NCBI RefSeq assembly: GCF_014395225.1
Contig: NZ_CP060723.1
Span: 4,526,001-4,590,000 of the forward strand
Length of the DNA stretch: 64,000 nt
Reading direction: 5' to 3'
Source of the DNA: Pedobacter roseus
Lineage (GTDB): Bacteria; Bacteroidota; Bacteroidia; Sphingobacteriales; Sphingobacteriaceae
Made by a program: the position numbers and the translations under genes. The notes below the pieces were generated by a model. That model was not told where the DNA came from, did no database searches, and was given only the letters and a program-made list of their open reading frames with translations. Of the stretch, positions 8,918-19,000 are shown one piece after another (within the stretch, counting starts at the first letter, position 1; each line of letters starts with the position of its first letter).

Positions 8918-11836
8918 TTAAGGGTTCTTTTGGCGGGCTATTTCGATCAGAAACTCATATAAATTGGTTTCTGGTTTAAGCTGAAGTTTTTTTCTGAGGC
9001 GGTAGCGCCCAACTTCGATGGCTTTTATGGTCACATTCATCAGCTGTGCCATTTCTTTTGAAGAAAGATTCATGGATAAATAGGCACAAAACTTTAAATC
9101 ATTCTGACTTAATTCGGGATAAAGGTCTTTAAGCTTATTAAAGAATTCGGTATTTACGTGGTTAAAATGCACGCTTAAATGATCCAGTTCCTGGTCCTTC
9201 TTTTCTACATCCCTGATCAACCTGATGAGGTGCCTGAAACTTGGCGAACTTTCGCTGATGTCGTGGTTTCTGATTACCGTAGAAATTACTTCTTTAATCT
9301 TGGCCAGCACCTTGCCACGCTGTACCAAATGCATGGTCATGGTAGAAAGTTCTTTGTTTTTATAGTTTACATCTGCTTCCAGTTTTTCGTTCTGCAGGCG
9401 CACAATTTCCTTTTCGTTGCGGTCTAACTCCAGCTGGTGGAGGTAACTCATCCGCTCCTGCTCTTTAATGTGTTTTTGCTTTTGCCACCTGATGATCAGC
9501 CTGATCAGTAAAACAATCAGGATCAGGTAAACCAGTTTCATCCAAATTGTATTATACCAGGCCGGTAAAACCACAAAGCTATAACTTACCACGGCCGATT
9601 CATTGCCAACATCGGTTCTTGCCTTTACATTAAAGGTGTATTTGCCTGCGGGTAAATTGGTATAGTCTTTTTCACTTTTAATACTCCATTCCGACCAGTC
9701 ACGATCGAAACCAACCAACTGGTAACTGAATTTGATGTTCCTGTCGTGCTCAAACAAAGTAGAGGCATATTCAAAATGGATAGAATTTAAACTGTTTACA
9801 TACTCGGGCAAACTGCTTTCATCCTGTTTATCGGCAATTACGCCCTTTTTCACAAAATAACCGCCAAAAACCGTACTATCTTGTTTGCCGAACAGTTTGA
9901 TGGTACCCAATAATACATTTGGTTTGGTTATGTTTTCGATGTATTTATCATAATTGATGTGATAAGCTCCTTTATTGGCACCGATAAATATATTGTGACT
10001 ATCTAATGCGTAAATGGATTCGAAACCGCCCACCACTTTCCCATCAAGCTCGGGCAGGTAAAATATGCTGAAGGCATTTCCACCGGAAGGTTTTCTGAAA
10101 TCTATTACCCCAACTTTTTTATTGCTCACAAACCAGATATTGCCATCGTTATCTTCTTTCATGTACTGTATAGACACTCCGTTGAGCGCCTTGCCCAACA
10201 GCTTTAACCGTACAAACCGCTTTTTTGTTGCATCATACTCGTACACGCCATCAACCGTGGCAATTAAAACCCTGTTTTTTACATGGTACACATAATTATA
10301 GAGTTTAGATGGCAATCCATCCTTGTCGGTAAACATGGTGGTGCGCAATATGCTTTTATGATCGGGCTTTAATTCTATTTTATATACCCCATGATAGGGA
10401 TGCGATGCCCAGATATGATCGGGATTATTATTATCAGCTACTATAAAGCGCAGGGTTTCTCTTAATCCTTCAATTTTACCCGCATTGGTAAAAGTACCGC
10501 CACTATATAACAGTCGCTGCAGCCCCCAATAGGTACCGGCAATAACCTCATTGCTCGGGTATACTTTATCTACCGTTTGGTACATCCAGGTGCCCGGTAA
10601 ATTGTAAAGCGATCTGGCCGTGTTATCCTGAATCACAGAAGTGCCGTCCTCATGCGCCATCAGTAATTGATTGTTGATTTCGTCTAAACCCCACACCTGC
10701 CCTTTGGTATTTTTTACTTCCTCAAAATTTGCTGTAGAATAGCTTAAATCAGGTGTAGCAGCATTTAGTTTGGCCGTATATAATCCGTTTGAAGTGCCGA
10801 TATAAATCGATTGGTTAAACTTTCTGAAAGCATAACTGGTAATCTGTTTATTCCGGTCGGGAAAAATGTTTTTTATGGCGCTGTTAATGGCCACGTATGC
10901 AATTCCATCATCCAAAGCCAGCCACATATTTTTATCCCGATCGAGCTGGATACCCCTTACATTGTTGTTCTGCAAACCTTCCCGGTAATTGTATTTCTGC
11001 ACCAGTTCGCCGCGTTTATTCATGATGTACACCCCACCCGATGTGGTGCCCACCCCATACAAGTTTTGGTTAATCCGGCTGGCAAAATAAATCCGGTCGT
11101 TAAAAAAAACGGGATCGAGTTTCGTTTTTAATCGGCTAAGTTTATTATTGGCGATTAAAAAGAAGCCTTGTTTTAAGGTTGAAACCAGTAAAGTATCGCC
11201 TCCATAAGGCAAAATAGAAGTAACAGAAAACTGTTTTAAAAGGGTATCGCTACAAAATGGCTTCCATAAATCATGGTCGAAAACCATTAAGCCCACATCT
11301 TTGGTTTGCGAAAAAACTTTATTGTTCGCCATCCCCATAAACAGCCAGGTGGCATTTACTTTATAGCTTTTAACCATTCCATCCTTATAATGCAGAATGG
11401 CATTTACCGACCTAAAAAATACTTCGTCGTTAATGATGGAAATGTCCCAGATATCGGCCAGCTTACGCAGGTTTTCAGGGACGAGGTTTAATAAAGACGT
11501 ATATTTTAAAATGCCATGTTCGTTCGGGTAATAGTAGCCAAATTCATCCTGTCCGCCAACGTAAATCCTGTTTTTAGAGTCGATGCCAATAGAGCGGACG
11601 GAGGTATAATTAGGCAAACGATACAGGTTCCAATACCGGCCATTAAAGGTGAGCAAGCCCTCATTGTTGCCGAAATATAAGATACCGTTTTTATCCTGTT
11701 TAACCTCCCAGTTCTGGATCCCGCCATTATATTGCTCGTTATTGTAATTTACAATCTGCGGAATACCCAAAAGATCCTGAGCGGAGGCCTGGTAACCAAT
11801 CAGAAGGCATAAAACAGCAAGCAGAACTTTGTACAT
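8918..11836 (-). CDS. One-component PUL regulator: beta-propeller sensor, Y_Y_Y domain, TM segment, LuxR-type HTH
   Basis: A 972-residue membrane regulator read from the ATG at 11836 (MYKVLLAVLCLL). A TTG 66 bases upstream would add an unlikely N-terminal tail. The order is: signal peptide ending SASAQ-like (ASAQ), a long periplasmic two-component-propeller region (about 30-640), a Y_Y_Y-type beta-sandwich (about 680-745, FSYQLVGFDRDWSEW and LPAGKYTFNVKA), one TM segment (about 752-772), a charged coiled coil, and a C-terminal helix-turn-helix (LSSKEMAQLMNVTIKAIEV). There is no histidine kinase or receiver domain, so it differs from hybrid two-component systems: glycan sensing would be coupled directly to DNA binding at the membrane. 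It lies just upstream of the SusC promoter on the same strand and is the obvious activator of the PUL. Confidence 0.88.
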   Translation of the reverse strand: MYKVLLAVLCLLIGYQASAQDLLGIPQIVNYNNEQYNGGIQNWEVKQDKNGILYFGNNEGLLTFNGRYWNLYRLPNYTSVRSIGIDSKNRIYVGGQDEFGYYYPNEHGILKYTSLLNLVPENLRKLADIWDISIINDEVFFRSVNAILHYKDGMVKSYKVNATWLFMGMANNKVFSQTKDVGLMVFDHDLWKPFCSDTLLKQFSVTSILPYGGDTLLVSTLKQGFFLIANNKLSRLKTKLDPVFFNDRIYFASRINQNLYGVGTTSGGVYIMNKRGELVQKYNYREGLQNNNVRGIQLDRDKNMWLALDDGIAYVAINSAIKNIFPDRNKQITSYAFRKFNQSIYIGTSNGLYTAKLNAATPDLSYSTANFEEVKNTKGQVWGLDEINNQLLMAHEDGTSVIQDNTARSLYNLPGTWMYQTVDKVYPSNEVIAGTYWGLQRLLYSGGTFTNAGKIEGLRETLRFIVADNNNPDHIWASHPYHGVYKIELKPDHKSILRTTMFTDKDGLPSKLYNYVYHVKNRVLIATVDGVYEYDATKKRFVRLKLLGKALNGVSIQYMKEDNDGNIWFVSNKKVGVIDFRKPSGGNAFSIFYLPELDGKVVGGFESIYALDSHNIFIGANKGAYHINYDKYIENITKPNVLLGTIKLFGKQDSTVFGGYFVKKGVIADKQDESSLPEYVNSLNSIHFEYASTLFEHDRNIKFSYQLVGFDRDWSEWSIKSEKDYTNLPAGKYTFNVKARTDVGNESAVVSYSFVVLPAWYNTIWMKLVYLILIVLLIRLIIRWQKQKHIKEQERMSYLHQLELDRNEKEIVRLQNEKLEADVNYKNKELSTMTMHLVQRGKVLAKIKEVISTVIRNHDISESSPSFRHLIRLIRDVEKKDQELDHLSVHFNHVNTEFFNKLKDLYPELSQNDLKFCAYLSMNLSSKEMAQLMNVTIKAIEVGRYRLRKKLQLKPETNLYEFLIEIARQKNP

Positions 11837-12195
11837 AAGGTTAGGGAGAATTAAACGCAATAATAAATATATAATTTTAATTCCTGCTAACCTTGTTAAC
11901 AACCACCAAAGGAACTACGCCCTTTGAAATGAACCACGTTAATCACCTGAGAACATCTAAGGGTAATATTATTATCTACCGATTACAATACTCAGGTGCG
12001 CTAAAGTGACTAAGGTGGTAAAAAACAGAAAATAAGGTATTTTAATTTGAAGGGGAACGTTTGTGCAAATTAGTGTTGCTCCGGTCCCGCTTTCTCTGCA
12101 AGTCCTCACCCCGGGCTTTTCTTTTATCCGATAGCTATCGAATCGGAGCTAGGGTTGAGTGGGCAGCTACTAAACAAATGATAACTTTTGCTAAT
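11837..12195. other. Gene-free gap upstream of the PUL regulator
   Basis: No open frame with coding character is seen. The gap holds one copy of the GATAGCTATC palindrome (12130-12139) embedded in a short repeat fragment, between the SGNH hydrolase stop and the regulator start. The regulator's promoter should be in the right place here, but I see no clear TAnnTTTG box. Confidence 0.5.
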
Positions 12196-12855
12196 TTACT
12201 TTACTAAATGTGGTTCAACGGCTTTTCGCCAGATGGCATAACCCCTGGCATTCATGTGCAGCATATCTTCTACAAATAATTCCGGTCTAAGCTTACCTTC
12301 TTTGGTAAGCATTAATGTATAAACATTAACAAAGGTGGTATTGGCTTCTCCGGCTAAAAACTTTTTGATGAGTGCATTAGATGCCACTGCCTTCTCCTTA
12401 AATTTATCCCTGCTTGGGCTCGGTTTTATCGAAATGTAAACAATCGGTACGGTTGGCAATTTTGCCCTGATGGCCTGGTATAATTTGATGGTCCGGTTTA
12501 AAACGGTATCGGGTGTTACCGTTTCATTCGGCAGGTCATTTTCGCCAACATATAGTACAATCTGTTTGGGCTGATATGGAAAAACCACGTCATTTAAATA
12601 ATAAGTAATATCATTAATTACCGCACCGCCTATACCACGGTTTAAGGCATTGTATTTTGCAAAAATCTGTGTGCAATCGTCCCATTTCCGGATTGATGAA
12701 CTACCTACAAACAACACCGGATTAACGGGCGGTTTATACATTTGATCATACTTTTTAATGGTTTGCACATCATCCCAAAAGTTGGGTTTCTTTTGCGCAA
12801 AAGTGGTTATGGTAAAAAGAGAGAGCAGAAAAAGACTTAGGAATAATTTTTTCAT
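12196..12855 (-). CDS. SGNH/GDSL-family hydrolase, secreted
   Basis: About 219 residues from the ATG at 12855 (MKKLFLSLFLL); an ATG two codons earlier at 12861 is equally possible. A signal peptide ends at TTFAQ. The SGNH blocks are all visible: FVGSSSIRKW (block I, nucleophile Ser), GIGGAVIND (block II), GENDLP (block III Asn), and DMLHMNARGYAIW (block V Asp and His). The family contains esterases and lipases, often carbohydrate acetylesterases in Bacteroidota. It lies just beyond the PUL regulator and could deacetylate a glycan, but there is no promoter or overlap linking it to the PUL. Confidence 0.88.
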   Translation of the reverse strand: MKKLFLSLFLLSLFTITTFAQKKPNFWDDVQTIKKYDQMYKPPVNPVLFVGSSSIRKWDDCTQIFAKYNALNRGIGGAVINDITYYLNDVVFPYQPKQIVLYVGENDLPNETVTPDTVLNRTIKLYQAIRAKLPTVPIVYISIKPSPSRDKFKEKAVASNALIKKFLAGEANTTFVNVYTLMLTKEGKLRPELFVEDMLHMNARGYAIWRKAVEPHLVK

Positions 12856-13086
12856 ATACATAAGGGTATTAAAGCGCACAATATACCAATATCCATAGTT
12901 TTGCGGGCAATTAATTGAATTTAAAGAGTGGTGAATGGTGTAAACTGGTTATCGCTTAACTGTAAAATTAAATGCATTGATTACTTATATGCCCTTATAT
13001 GTCTGATATGGTAAAACAGCCTGATATTACTTGCGTGTTCATTTCTTATCCATCAAGCTATCGCGTGGATATTAAATTGTAAAAAT

Positions 13087-13420
13087 TCTTCTACCGCTCT
13101 CTGCCGCGGGGCATCAAACTTTTGAGGCATCAAAAGTATGCAAAAATGCCTTGTCAATCCAGCAATGAGCCTTTTGCACAATCCCATGCGCATCAAAAAA
13201 ACAGCGGCACTACGTTTTGTGTTCAAAATTTTCTTTTTAAAATTAAATCATCGTTTATGAACACAAAACCACTGCGTTTTAGCTTTGTTAGTACCAATTT
13301 AAATGAACTACACCTGTTTTTTTGATTTCCCGGCTCTTGGGATTGACAGCGTACTTGGTTAAAATCCGTGCTTTATTAAAGTTGGTTAGTAAAATGCCTA
13401 AAACATTCTTAAAAAAAGAT
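13087..13420. repeat. Dispersed structured repeat, copy A (second copy at 34764-35075)
   Basis: This intergenic block is clearly homologous to 34764-35075 with many substitutions and small indels. Shared blocks include TTGTCAATCC, CATCAAAAAAACAGCGGCAC, the CACAAAACCACT segment and TTTTTTTGATTTCC followed by TTGGGATTGAC. An inner hairpin ACTTTTGA/TCAAAAGT corresponds to ACTTTGG/CCAAAGT in copy B, so pairing is kept although the bases differ. A large outer fold pairs ATCAAAAAAAC (13192-) with GTTTTTTTGAT (13316-), and GTTTTGTGTTC with GAACACAAAAC inside it. The remainder of the 12856-13511 gap shows nothing else I can name. Confidence 0.75.
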
Positions 13421-13458
13421 GTGCCCAAAAGAATTTAACATAGCTGTTGGTAAGCCTG

Positions 13459-13490
13459 TCTGCGCTGATCATCTTAAATCTGCGGGAACA
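13459..13490. repeat. Short dispersed repeat shared with 23222-23252
   Basis: The 30 or so bases from CTGCGCTGATCATCTT to ATCTGCGGGA recur near 23222 with a near-identical flank. At 23222 the sequence is followed by an inverted partner (CCGCTGATCTCACAGATTACGCAGAAA), so the element probably folds as a hairpin. Here it lies just past the FUSC gene stop. Confidence 0.6.
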
Positions 13491-13511
13491 ATATTTACAA
13501 CTCGCCGATCA

Positions 13512-15590
13512 TTAAGCCCTAAAAGCAGCATTAAACCAACTAAACTCCATTGATAAAACCGCAATATGCGCCAGTTTCTGTTTCGTAGAATGATCACTTT
13601 CCAACTCCATTTCATCAAGCTTTGAGATGCTATGATCAGGTGACGCAACAACACCGCTGAGGTTGTTTTCAATTTGGCTCACAACCACCGGATCAGCCTG
13701 TTCGGGTTTATGGTTAAGCGAAAGGTAAATGGAAGTAATAATGGCATTGATCTGGTAAATGGTTGATTGCACCCCATACAATGCATTAAAATCGATGTGT
13801 TTACGCATAGGCTCCTGACTGGCCGATTCAATCGCCTCGCTCAGGGCCGATAAACTCAGGTTGGCATCTTTTCTCGCCATCCGCGAAATGTTTTCGCTCA
13901 GGTTTTCCTTCCGCTCAATAGCCACTTTTAAATATTGTAAACAATCTTTTGTGGCTTTGTTAATTTTCTCCTTCAGCTGACGGCTGTCCCAGATAGGGAA
14001 AAGATAAGTCGCTAAAATGGCGATCACACAACCCAGCACGGTGAATAAAATCCGGTCATGCACAATGTGATCAAAATGCCCCTGATAACTGCCCAGTGTT
14101 AAAATCACCGCGGGGGTAATAAAAAGTACACTAACCGTATAATTTAAACGGTTAAAGGCATAAAAGCCAAGTAGAAAAATCACCGAAAAAGAAAGCAATA
14201 CCGCAGGGTTCTTTATAAAATAAATCATTACCAAACCAATCACAATGCCTCCCAGACTTCCTTTTAAACGTTGCAGGTTTCTTTTCCAGGTAATCGAGAA
14301 TTTCGGTCTTGCTACAATCACCAGGGTCAAGAAAAGCCAGTAGCTGTATTTACTCGGCTCCAGCTGCCAGATTAATAAGAAACCAAAAAGGAAACAGATG
14401 GCCAGCCGCAGCGAAAACCTGAAAATGGGCGATTTTAAGCTAAGGTGTTCTTTAATCGAAAAGCGATCACCGGTAATAAATAGAGGATAAGAAATGGCCC
14501 CGCTCAGTTCCTGCAGGTCTTTCTCTGGCGTACGCTCATTACCCCTGATCATTTCGATGATGCGCACAATATCGTTCATATTCGAAACCACCTTCAGCAC
14601 AATTTTGCGCTGACTTTCGTTTAAACGTTCCATTTCCTGCAGCAGCATTAAACGTTTCTGATAATATTCGATATTGGTGGCCACCTCGCCTTTATAAGCC
14701 TTCGCCGAACGCACGTGCCTGCCCAGTTCTTCAAGCTCTTTCGCCAATAGTTCGATCAGGTTGGCAATCAGTTTTAAACTCGGTCCGGTAGCAAGGGTAT
14801 TCCGCACGAGGGCATAATCATAGTGCACGGCATTCAACTGTTCGTATAAATCGATCAGTAACCTCGCCCGCTCCAGCAGCAGTTGCCCTTTGGGGTTATC
14901 GGGATTCATGGCGTACTTATCGGTAAGCAACAGGTTGCGGATCAGTTCGTGTTTCTGGTTAACCTTGATGTGCAGTTTAATGGCTTCTTTCTGTTGCAGA
15001 TCGAGCGGTATATCCACATCATAATTCTTCGCTTTGGCATTTAAAAACACGGCACTGCTCATTAAACACTCGAAAATGGCATGGTGCAGCGAGCGGTAAG
15101 GCCGGATCAAAATCTGGATCAGGCTGATTACATAATACCAAACGCCACCCAGAAAAATATAACTGCTAAAATACAGCGGCCTTGCCGGGTGAAGCCCCAT
15201 TACAAAGGTGCAAACAATCAAGGCCATGGTACCTATTAACGACAGTTTCTGTCCATACACCGCAAACATAGAACAACTGAAAGCGGCAATAACCACAATC
15301 ACTGCAGTGAGGTACTGACTATACAATATAGACGACACTACCAAAGTAGTACAGAAAAATACAATAATACTTGATAAGGCTGTTTTGAGTTTGTTTAACC
15401 GGTTATCGGGCAAATCGGTTAAGCTGATTAATAAAGCCCCCACGCCTATTCCTTTTGCCGCTTCGGGATTACCCAGGTAAAAGAATAAAATAATGGGCAA
15501 TACCACGGTAATGGTGGTGCGCAGCGCATCAGAAAAATACTCGCCTAAAAAGAAATATGTAATGGTAGAGCCGATGCTGTTTTTGCCCAT
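13512..15590 (-). CDS. FUSC-family (YccS/YhfK-like) integral membrane protein
   Basis: About 692 residues from the ATG at 15590 (MGKNSIGSTITYFFLG); a GTG-initiated version 20 residues longer is less convincing. The N-terminal half has a cluster of about six TM helices (to about residue 170), then a soluble helical middle with heptad-like segments (about 200-370), a second TM cluster (about 385-510, the FUSC-like repeat), and a cytoplasmic helical tail. This two-module arrangement is that of the YccS/YhfK and aromatic acid exporter families. Substrate unknown. A -7-like box TACCTTTG (complement of 15616-15623) lies just upstream, without a well-spaced -33 TTG. It is a single gene; neighbours do not suggest a pathway. 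Confidence 0.85.
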   Translation of the reverse strand: MGKNSIGSTITYFFLGEYFSDALRTTITVVLPIILFFYLGNPEAAKGIGVGALLISLTDLPDNRLNKLKTALSSIIVFFCTTLVVSSILYSQYLTAVIVVIAAFSCSMFAVYGQKLSLIGTMALIVCTFVMGLHPARPLYFSSYIFLGGVWYYVISLIQILIRPYRSLHHAIFECLMSSAVFLNAKAKNYDVDIPLDLQQKEAIKLHIKVNQKHELIRNLLLTDKYAMNPDNPKGQLLLERARLLIDLYEQLNAVHYDYALVRNTLATGPSLKLIANLIELLAKELEELGRHVRSAKAYKGEVATNIEYYQKRLMLLQEMERLNESQRKIVLKVVSNMNDIVRIIEMIRGNERTPEKDLQELSGAISYPLFITGDRFSIKEHLSLKSPIFRFSLRLAICFLFGFLLIWQLEPSKYSYWLFLTLVIVARPKFSITWKRNLQRLKGSLGGIVIGLVMIYFIKNPAVLLSFSVIFLLGFYAFNRLNYTVSVLFITPAVILTLGSYQGHFDHIVHDRILFTVLGCVIAILATYLFPIWDSRQLKEKINKATKDCLQYLKVAIERKENLSENISRMARKDANLSLSALSEAIESASQEPMRKHIDFNALYGVQSTIYQINAIITSIYLSLNHKPEQADPVVVSQIENNLSGVVASPDHSISKLDEMELESDHSTKQKLAHIAVLSMEFSWFNAAFRA

Positions 15591-15682
15591 GAATAAATTA
15601 CAAGTTAGAAAGCCGCAAAGGTAAGGGATTATTTGGGATGGATACAGCACAATTGTAAACTGTAATTGTTAAGTCTTACTGA

Positions 15683-15754
15683 TGACTCTCGGAGGTTTAA
15701 ACTCTGGATCTTCAGACTAAGAGACTGTTGTTTTATCAACTGAACTAAGAGGTC
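15683..15754 (-). pseudogene. Decayed tRNA-like sequence
   Basis: Read on the minus strand, the segment starts GACCTCT-TA-GTTCAGTTGATAAAAC and ends in AGAGTCA. This is a tRNA-like plan: an acceptor arm GACCTCT against AGAG-TC (one base lost), an AGTTGAT-type D-loop, an anticodon arm with loop CTCTTAG (anticodon CTT, Lys, if real), and a T-arm with loop TTTAAAC in place of TTCGAAU/A. The D-, anticodon and T-stems all carry mismatches, so it should not be functional. It lies about 340 bases upstream of the AT-rich HD-Hsp90-like gene, where an integration site might be expected. The rest of 15591-16094 is very AT-rich with no gene. Confidence 0.5.
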
Positions 15755-16094
15755 TAGTTTAATAAATATTAGATGTAATCGATATGTTCATCCCACCGAT
15801 TAACTCTATTATTTTTCGTATCTCCATAAGTCATAAAAGCTTTGCATCATTCATTAACTCTCTTTGCTAATTCAATAATTTTAAACTTATTTTGAAAAAA
15901 TCTTTTTAATATCTATTTTACAAATCTAAATAACTCTCTATGTCAACTCTCTTTTACCAAATTATCTGGTTATCAATTTCGATTAATTCAATCAAATTTT
16001 AAAGTTTTATTACTTTAAAATATGTCCATTTTACCTTCTGTTCAAAAGGTTTTGGAATAACTTTCCTACCCACTAATTAATTTCAAACAAAATA

Positions 16095-19000
16095 ATGGAA
16101 AAAATAAATAAACCTATTGGGCTACCTGATTGCAAGATCATAAATACCCTTATCTCAAAAGCAAATTCTAAAATAGATTATGAATTCAATTATGTTAATC
16201 ATTTGGAGGAACTTAGAAAAGTCATCTCCATCGAAGTCTCCGCAATCAATCAACTTTTCCCTGAATATACTCCACATGATGAACACTATCATCTAAAGCG
16301 ACTTTTTTATGTAGCAGATCAAATGCTAGGAGATGATGTTATTGAAAATATGAATGCAACTGAATTGTTTTTATTAGCATCATGTCTATATGGCCATGAC
16401 TGGGGAATGGCGGTAAGTGAAGATGAAAAAGAAAGTATTTGTTCTGGCAAAAAAACAGAAAACCACATTCATCTCTTAGATGATGAAGCCCTCAGGTTCA
16501 AAGAATTCTGCAAAAACAAAAATATTGAAGCCGATAAGATAACGATATCTGACTGGCAAGAATATGTAAGGTTAACTCATGCCTTTAGAAGTGGAAAAAG
16601 AATTAAGCAGTATTTTGGATCCATTAGCTCGGGAATAGCTGAATTTGGTGCTAGGATTTGTGAAGGTCATTGGCTCGATTTTGATATTATTGATGATTAT
16701 ACTTCGTATCCAACAGATGCCTCCATACACCTAGAGATTGTAAACGTAAAAGCTCTAACTATTTATGTGCGACTAGTAGATCTTTTAGATTTAGGAGAAG
16801 ACAGAACTCCATTTATATTATGGAAATTTGTTGCTCCTAGAAATAACTTTTCAAAGTTAGAATGGGCAAAGCATAGAGCCCTTCAACCGGTTACATTTCC
16901 AAAATACCAACTATCTAGGTTAATACAAGTTGATGGCAGTACAAACGATCAAAATGTTTACATGAGTATTCTAGATCTAAAAAGGTATGTTGATATGCAA
17001 TTTAGACAGTGTCAAGATATTTTAAATAGAATTAACCATAGCTATCATAAACTTAACATTTCGCATATCGATTGGAGAATTGCGGCTAGAGGTTTTGAGC
17101 CCATTGCTATTCAATTTGAATTCGATAGAATTAGGATGTTTGATATTTTGAGTGATGATATATATCGCAGCAATCCTTATGTTTTCATCAGGGAATTGAT
17201 GCAAAACTCTATTGATGCAATTTCTATGAGAAAAGAAATTCTTGAAAAAAAAGGATTAACATTTATACCCAAAATACAAGTGGACATTACTGAAACTGAA
17301 ATTTATTATATAGTTCAAATCAGTGATAATGGAATTGGCATGGATGAATACGTAGTTCGAAATTATCTAGCTGTTGCGGGAAAAAGTTATTATAGAAGTA
17401 TTGATTTTCGAAAAGAAGGACTAAATATGGATCCAATTTCAAGATTTGGTATTGGAGTATTGAGTTGTTTTATGACTTCTGATTTTCTAGAAATAGAAAC
17501 CTTAAAAGATCCCAATACCACAAAAACCCAAGAAAGTCTTAGAATCGTTATTCCATCAAAGGAAAATTATTTTAAAGTTGAAAAAAGCTTAAATAATATA
17601 AATGTCGGAACAACATTTAAAGTGTTTATGATTAAGGATAAACTTCCAGTAGACAATAAAACAAGTAAGCCCATCGAGCTCGGAATAAGTGAGTATATAA
17701 AAAAAACTGCTGCCTTCGTAAAATATCCTATTCAAGTTACAGAACGTAATAGTACAATACTAATAAATAGTCCTAATCATAACAAACCATTAATTGATAA
17801 CGAATATAGAATTAGTTATGATTTTCCAATAAATAAGGCAATAGTTGCTCAAGATATCGATGTCGTAAATGAATACTTCAAAGAGCAGAGATTTTATATG
17901 AAAGAAGATCTTGGCTTAATGGATTTTGATGGCTGCTTAACTTATCTAATTCCCAAATCTGATGATATTGACATCTTAAACAGTGCGTTATCCTGGCCGA
18001 CACGAGAAATTAGCCTTATAGATTACAAGAACAAAATAACGGAAAGAAAAAAAATAAAATGGGAGGATCAATGGATTTCTTTCAGTAGGGGAAACAATAA
18101 TAAAGATAAAACAGCTATTAATGACAGAAGCTACAGCGTATACATGGACGGTATTTTGCTTCAGGACATTAACAGTCCTGAAATTAAATTGGATATTGAT
18201 CAAGAGGATGAATCACACACTGATTATCGTATGTCTATGTTTGACACCTTTATTAATCCTCAGCTTACCGTCAATATTCCAAAACCTTTAGGGATGAAAA
18301 TTGATTTAGCTAGAACCAATATTGAATCCAATGAAAGGTGGGATAAACAGATCTGGTTAGCATTAATTGATAATTTAAAAGAATTTCTTATTAAACCAAT
18401 ACTAATAAAAACACCTCAGGAAAGGCTACTCTCATTTGCCAAATTACTGACGTTTTATAAGCTCAATAGTAAGATTTTGATAGAACATTTATTACCCATA
18501 TCAACATACCCACTTCCATTCATATCAAGTCAAGGGATTTTAAATTTTAACGAAGTATCGAAAATTGACATTATAAAAGTTGCTCCCATAGAATTTGCTG
18601 CCCATTTTTTTGATCTAATTCAGGCTAGTTATATAAACTATGAGAAATATGATGGTGTTTTGAGACAATATATCGGAGAAAATGTAACGTTTGATTTCTC
18701 GAGTGATGATCATTTCATTGACACACCTGCTTCACTATCAAATATGAGCAATTTGAATAAATATTTTTTAGATAGTAATTATTACCTTAAAGCAATTGAA
18801 TTTATAAGCTCTCCTTTAGGCATAAAGTTTCCATTAGTCCAGGAAATCTTTGAAAAAAAAGACAAGGAAGATCATAAAAATATTGAATTTAATAATTTAA
18901 TAAATTCAGATTTATCAAATATTACGCCATATACATTATCTCAAATCAATAAACTATTGAAGAAAAATTTTGATTCTTTTCCGGTATTAACTAGCTTTCC

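Noticed and set aside
643..11836. GH5/GH30 cluster as a host-glycan or mannan locus
   Set aside because: No GH families typical of those substrates; GH30/GH5 fits beta-glucan better, though the substrate remains inference.
13122..13325. Plus-strand open frame of 67 codons in structured repeat copy A
   Set aside because: The same DNA in copy B (34764-35075) is open in a different frame; the shared bases fold into hairpins. Not protein-coding.
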